Assembly: GCF_004331415.1 (NCBI RefSeq)
Contig: NZ_SJOP01000022.1
Coordinates: forward strand, 22,320 to 86,319
Length of the DNA: 64,000 nucleotides
Source: Kosakonia quasisacchari
GTDB taxonomy: Bacteria > Pseudomonadota > Gammaproteobacteria > Enterobacterales > Enterobacteriaceae
Reading direction: 5' to 3'
Shown piece after piece: positions 62,894 through 64,000 of the stretch. Made by a program: the position numbers and the translations under genes. Every line of letters starts with the position of its first letter. The stretch's first letter is position 1. The notes under the pieces are model-generated. The model searched no databases. It was not told the origin of the DNA and saw nothing but the letters and a program-made list of their open reading frames with translations.

Positions 62894-63715
62894 GTGGATA
62901 CGGAATTATTAAAAACTTTCCTGGAAGTTAGCAGGACTCGTCACTTCGGTCGTGCAGCCGAAGCACTCTATCTGACCCAGTCCGCGGTGAGTTTTCGTAT
63001 TCGCCAGTTAGAGAACCAGCTTGGGGTTAATCTCTTTACACGCCATCGCAACAATATCCGCCTGACAGCAGCAGGCGAGAAGCTGCTGCCGTATGCGGAA
63101 ACATTGATGAGCACGTGGCAAGCAGCAAGGAAGGAAGTGGCGCATACATCGCGGCACCACCAATTTTCTATTGGTGCCAGCGCATCACTATGGGAATGCA
63201 TGCTTAGCAATTGGTTAACCAGGCTGTATAACCTGCAAGGAAACCTTCAATTCGAAGCACGAATTGCACAGCGACAATCATTGGTTAAACAGCTACATGA
63301 GCGACAACTGGATCTTTTGATTACAACTGAAACACCGAAGATGGATGAATTTAGCAGCCAGTTGCTCGGCCATTTCACACTTGCGCTTTACTGCGCAGCT
63401 CCGGAAAAGAGCAAGTCGGAATTGAATTACCTGCGCCTCGAATGGGGGCCCGATTTTCAGCAGCATGAGTCGGAGTTAATCGCCAGTGATGATGTGCCAA
63501 CATTGACGACCAGCTCTGCAGAAGTAGCACATCAGCAATTACCGCAACTCAATGGCTGCACCTGGCTGCCTGTCTCATGGGCAGAGCAAAAAGAGAAGCT
63601 GCACCCGGTTGCTGACACAACGATGCTTTCTCGCCCACTTTATGCAATTTGGCTACAGAATAGCGACAAACAGAATCAGATCCGCGATCTTTTGAAAATC
63701 AAAGTAATTGATTAA
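62894..63715 (+). CDS. hdfR: LysR-type regulator HdfR (flhDC repressor)
   Basis: HdfR represses flhDC in E. coli and activates gltBD in some contexts. The chosen GTG start (VDTELLKTFLEVSRTRHFGRA) has GGAG seven bases upstream; another GTG 12 bases earlier is poorer. The product is 273 residues with an N-terminal winged helix and an effector domain, a little shorter than E. coli at the C-terminus. Confidence 0.94.
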   Translation: MDTELLKTFLEVSRTRHFGRAAEALYLTQSAVSFRIRQLENQLGVNLFTRHRNNIRLTAAGEKLLPYAETLMSTWQAARKEVAHTSRHHQFSIGASASLWECMLSNWLTRLYNLQGNLQFEARIAQRQSLVKQLHERQLDLLITTETPKMDEFSSQLLGHFTLALYCAAPEKSKSELNYLRLEWGPDFQQHESELIASDDVPTLTTSSAEVAHQQLPQLNGCTWLPVSWAEQKEKLHPVADTTMLSRPLYAIWLQNSDKQNQIRDLLKIKVID

Positions 63716-63776
63716 ATATTTCCGGCAAGGATGCCATGCGAGAGATTATTTGTAGCGTGGGCATTAATAAAGAAGC

Positions 63777-63806
63777 AAAAAAAATCCTTAGCAAATGCTA
63801 AGGATT
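63777..63806 (-). terminator. Terminator of the rrn-tRNA-Asp-tRNA-Trp unit
   Basis: On the minus strand AATCCTTAGC and GCTAAGGATT with a four-base loop, then a T run. It lies about 5 bases past tRNA-Trp. Confidence 0.92.
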
Positions 63807-63811
63807 GTTTC

Positions 63812-63887
<76 letters not shown>

Positions 63888-63895
63888 AATTAGGG

Positions 63896-63972
63896 TGGCG
63901 GAACGGACGGGACTCGAACCCGCGACCCCCTGCGTGACAGGCAGGTATTCTAACCGACTGAACTACCGCTCC
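63896..63972 (-). tRNA. aspT: tRNA-Asp (GTC)
   Basis: A 77-base cloverleaf from GGAGCGGTAGTTCAGTCGG, with anticodon GTC in GCCTGTCACGC, T arm GGTTCGAGTCC, and encoded CCA. It precedes tRNA-Trp in the same transcript, with the 5S rRNA gene expected just beyond the window. Confidence 0.97.
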
Positions 63973-64000
63973 ACCGAATTTCTTCACAACCACCGGTTTG

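Noticed and set aside
62894..63715. Possible rRNA genes at the right edge
   Set aside because: tRNA-Asp and tRNA-Trp suggest rrnC is adjacent, but no 5S or 23S sequence lies within the window.

Overview
The window is ordinary chromosomal backbone of a gamma-proteobacterium in the family Enterobacteriaceae. Nearly every protein is the same length as, and close to, its Escherichia coli K-12 counterpart. Gene order follows the E. coli 84-86 min region from metE through ilv to hdfR and the tRNA genes that flank rrnC. The missing rffG/rffH and aslA/aslB and a few extra genes suggest a Klebsiella/Enterobacter/Kosakonia-type relative rather than Escherichia, but I cannot name the genus. I see no prophage, insertion sequence, CRISPR array or plasmid gene.

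Layout. 1-1420: 3' part of an ABC importer (partial permease, binding protein). 1552-5789: metE and metR, divergent over a MetJ operator and an ERIC repeat, then bioP. 5894-11924: yigL, pldB, rhtB, rhtC, recQ, pldA. 12084-15433: yigI, rarD, yigG, yigF, corA with a leader-peptide region. 15793-21388: uvrD and the lptM-dapF-yigA-xerC-yigB cluster. 21526-28795: cyaY, cyaA, and the hemCDXY operon divergent from cyaA. 28861-29855: the sRNA GlmZ with a sigma-54 promoter and GlrR sites, then tRNA-Pro, -Leu, -His and -Arg. 29958-42477: thrP and the enterobacterial common antigen (ECA) operon wecA-wzzE-wecB-wecC-wecD-wecE-wzxE-wecF-wzyE-wecG. 42722-49766: rho, trxA, rhlB, gppA, rep. 50031-51149: ppiC and a small accessory pair (Rrf2 regulator plus DUF1360 membrane protein). 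51308-60571: ilvC/ilvY and the attenuated ilvL-X-G-M-E-D-A operon. 60890-63972: comM, maoP, hdfR, tRNA-Trp and tRNA-Asp, with rrnC presumably just outside.

How it works together. The ilv block makes isoleucine and valine, with multivalent attenuation at ilvL and IlvY control of ilvC. The wec block builds ECA on undecaprenyl phosphate. GlmZ activates glmS, which supplies the amino-sugar precursor for ECA and other envelope polymers. The hem genes make uroporphyrinogen III. rep, uvrD, recQ and xerC maintain the chromosome.

The least ordinary features are the wec operon without rffG/rffH; GlmZ with an apparently full sigma-54/GlrR control region; ERIC elements inside the ilv operon and in the metE-metR gap; the Rrf2-DUF1360 pair; and a rho leader whose rhoL-like frame has no ATG. 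I found no convincing new multi-gene system. The Rrf2-DUF1360 pair is the nearest to undescribed biology.
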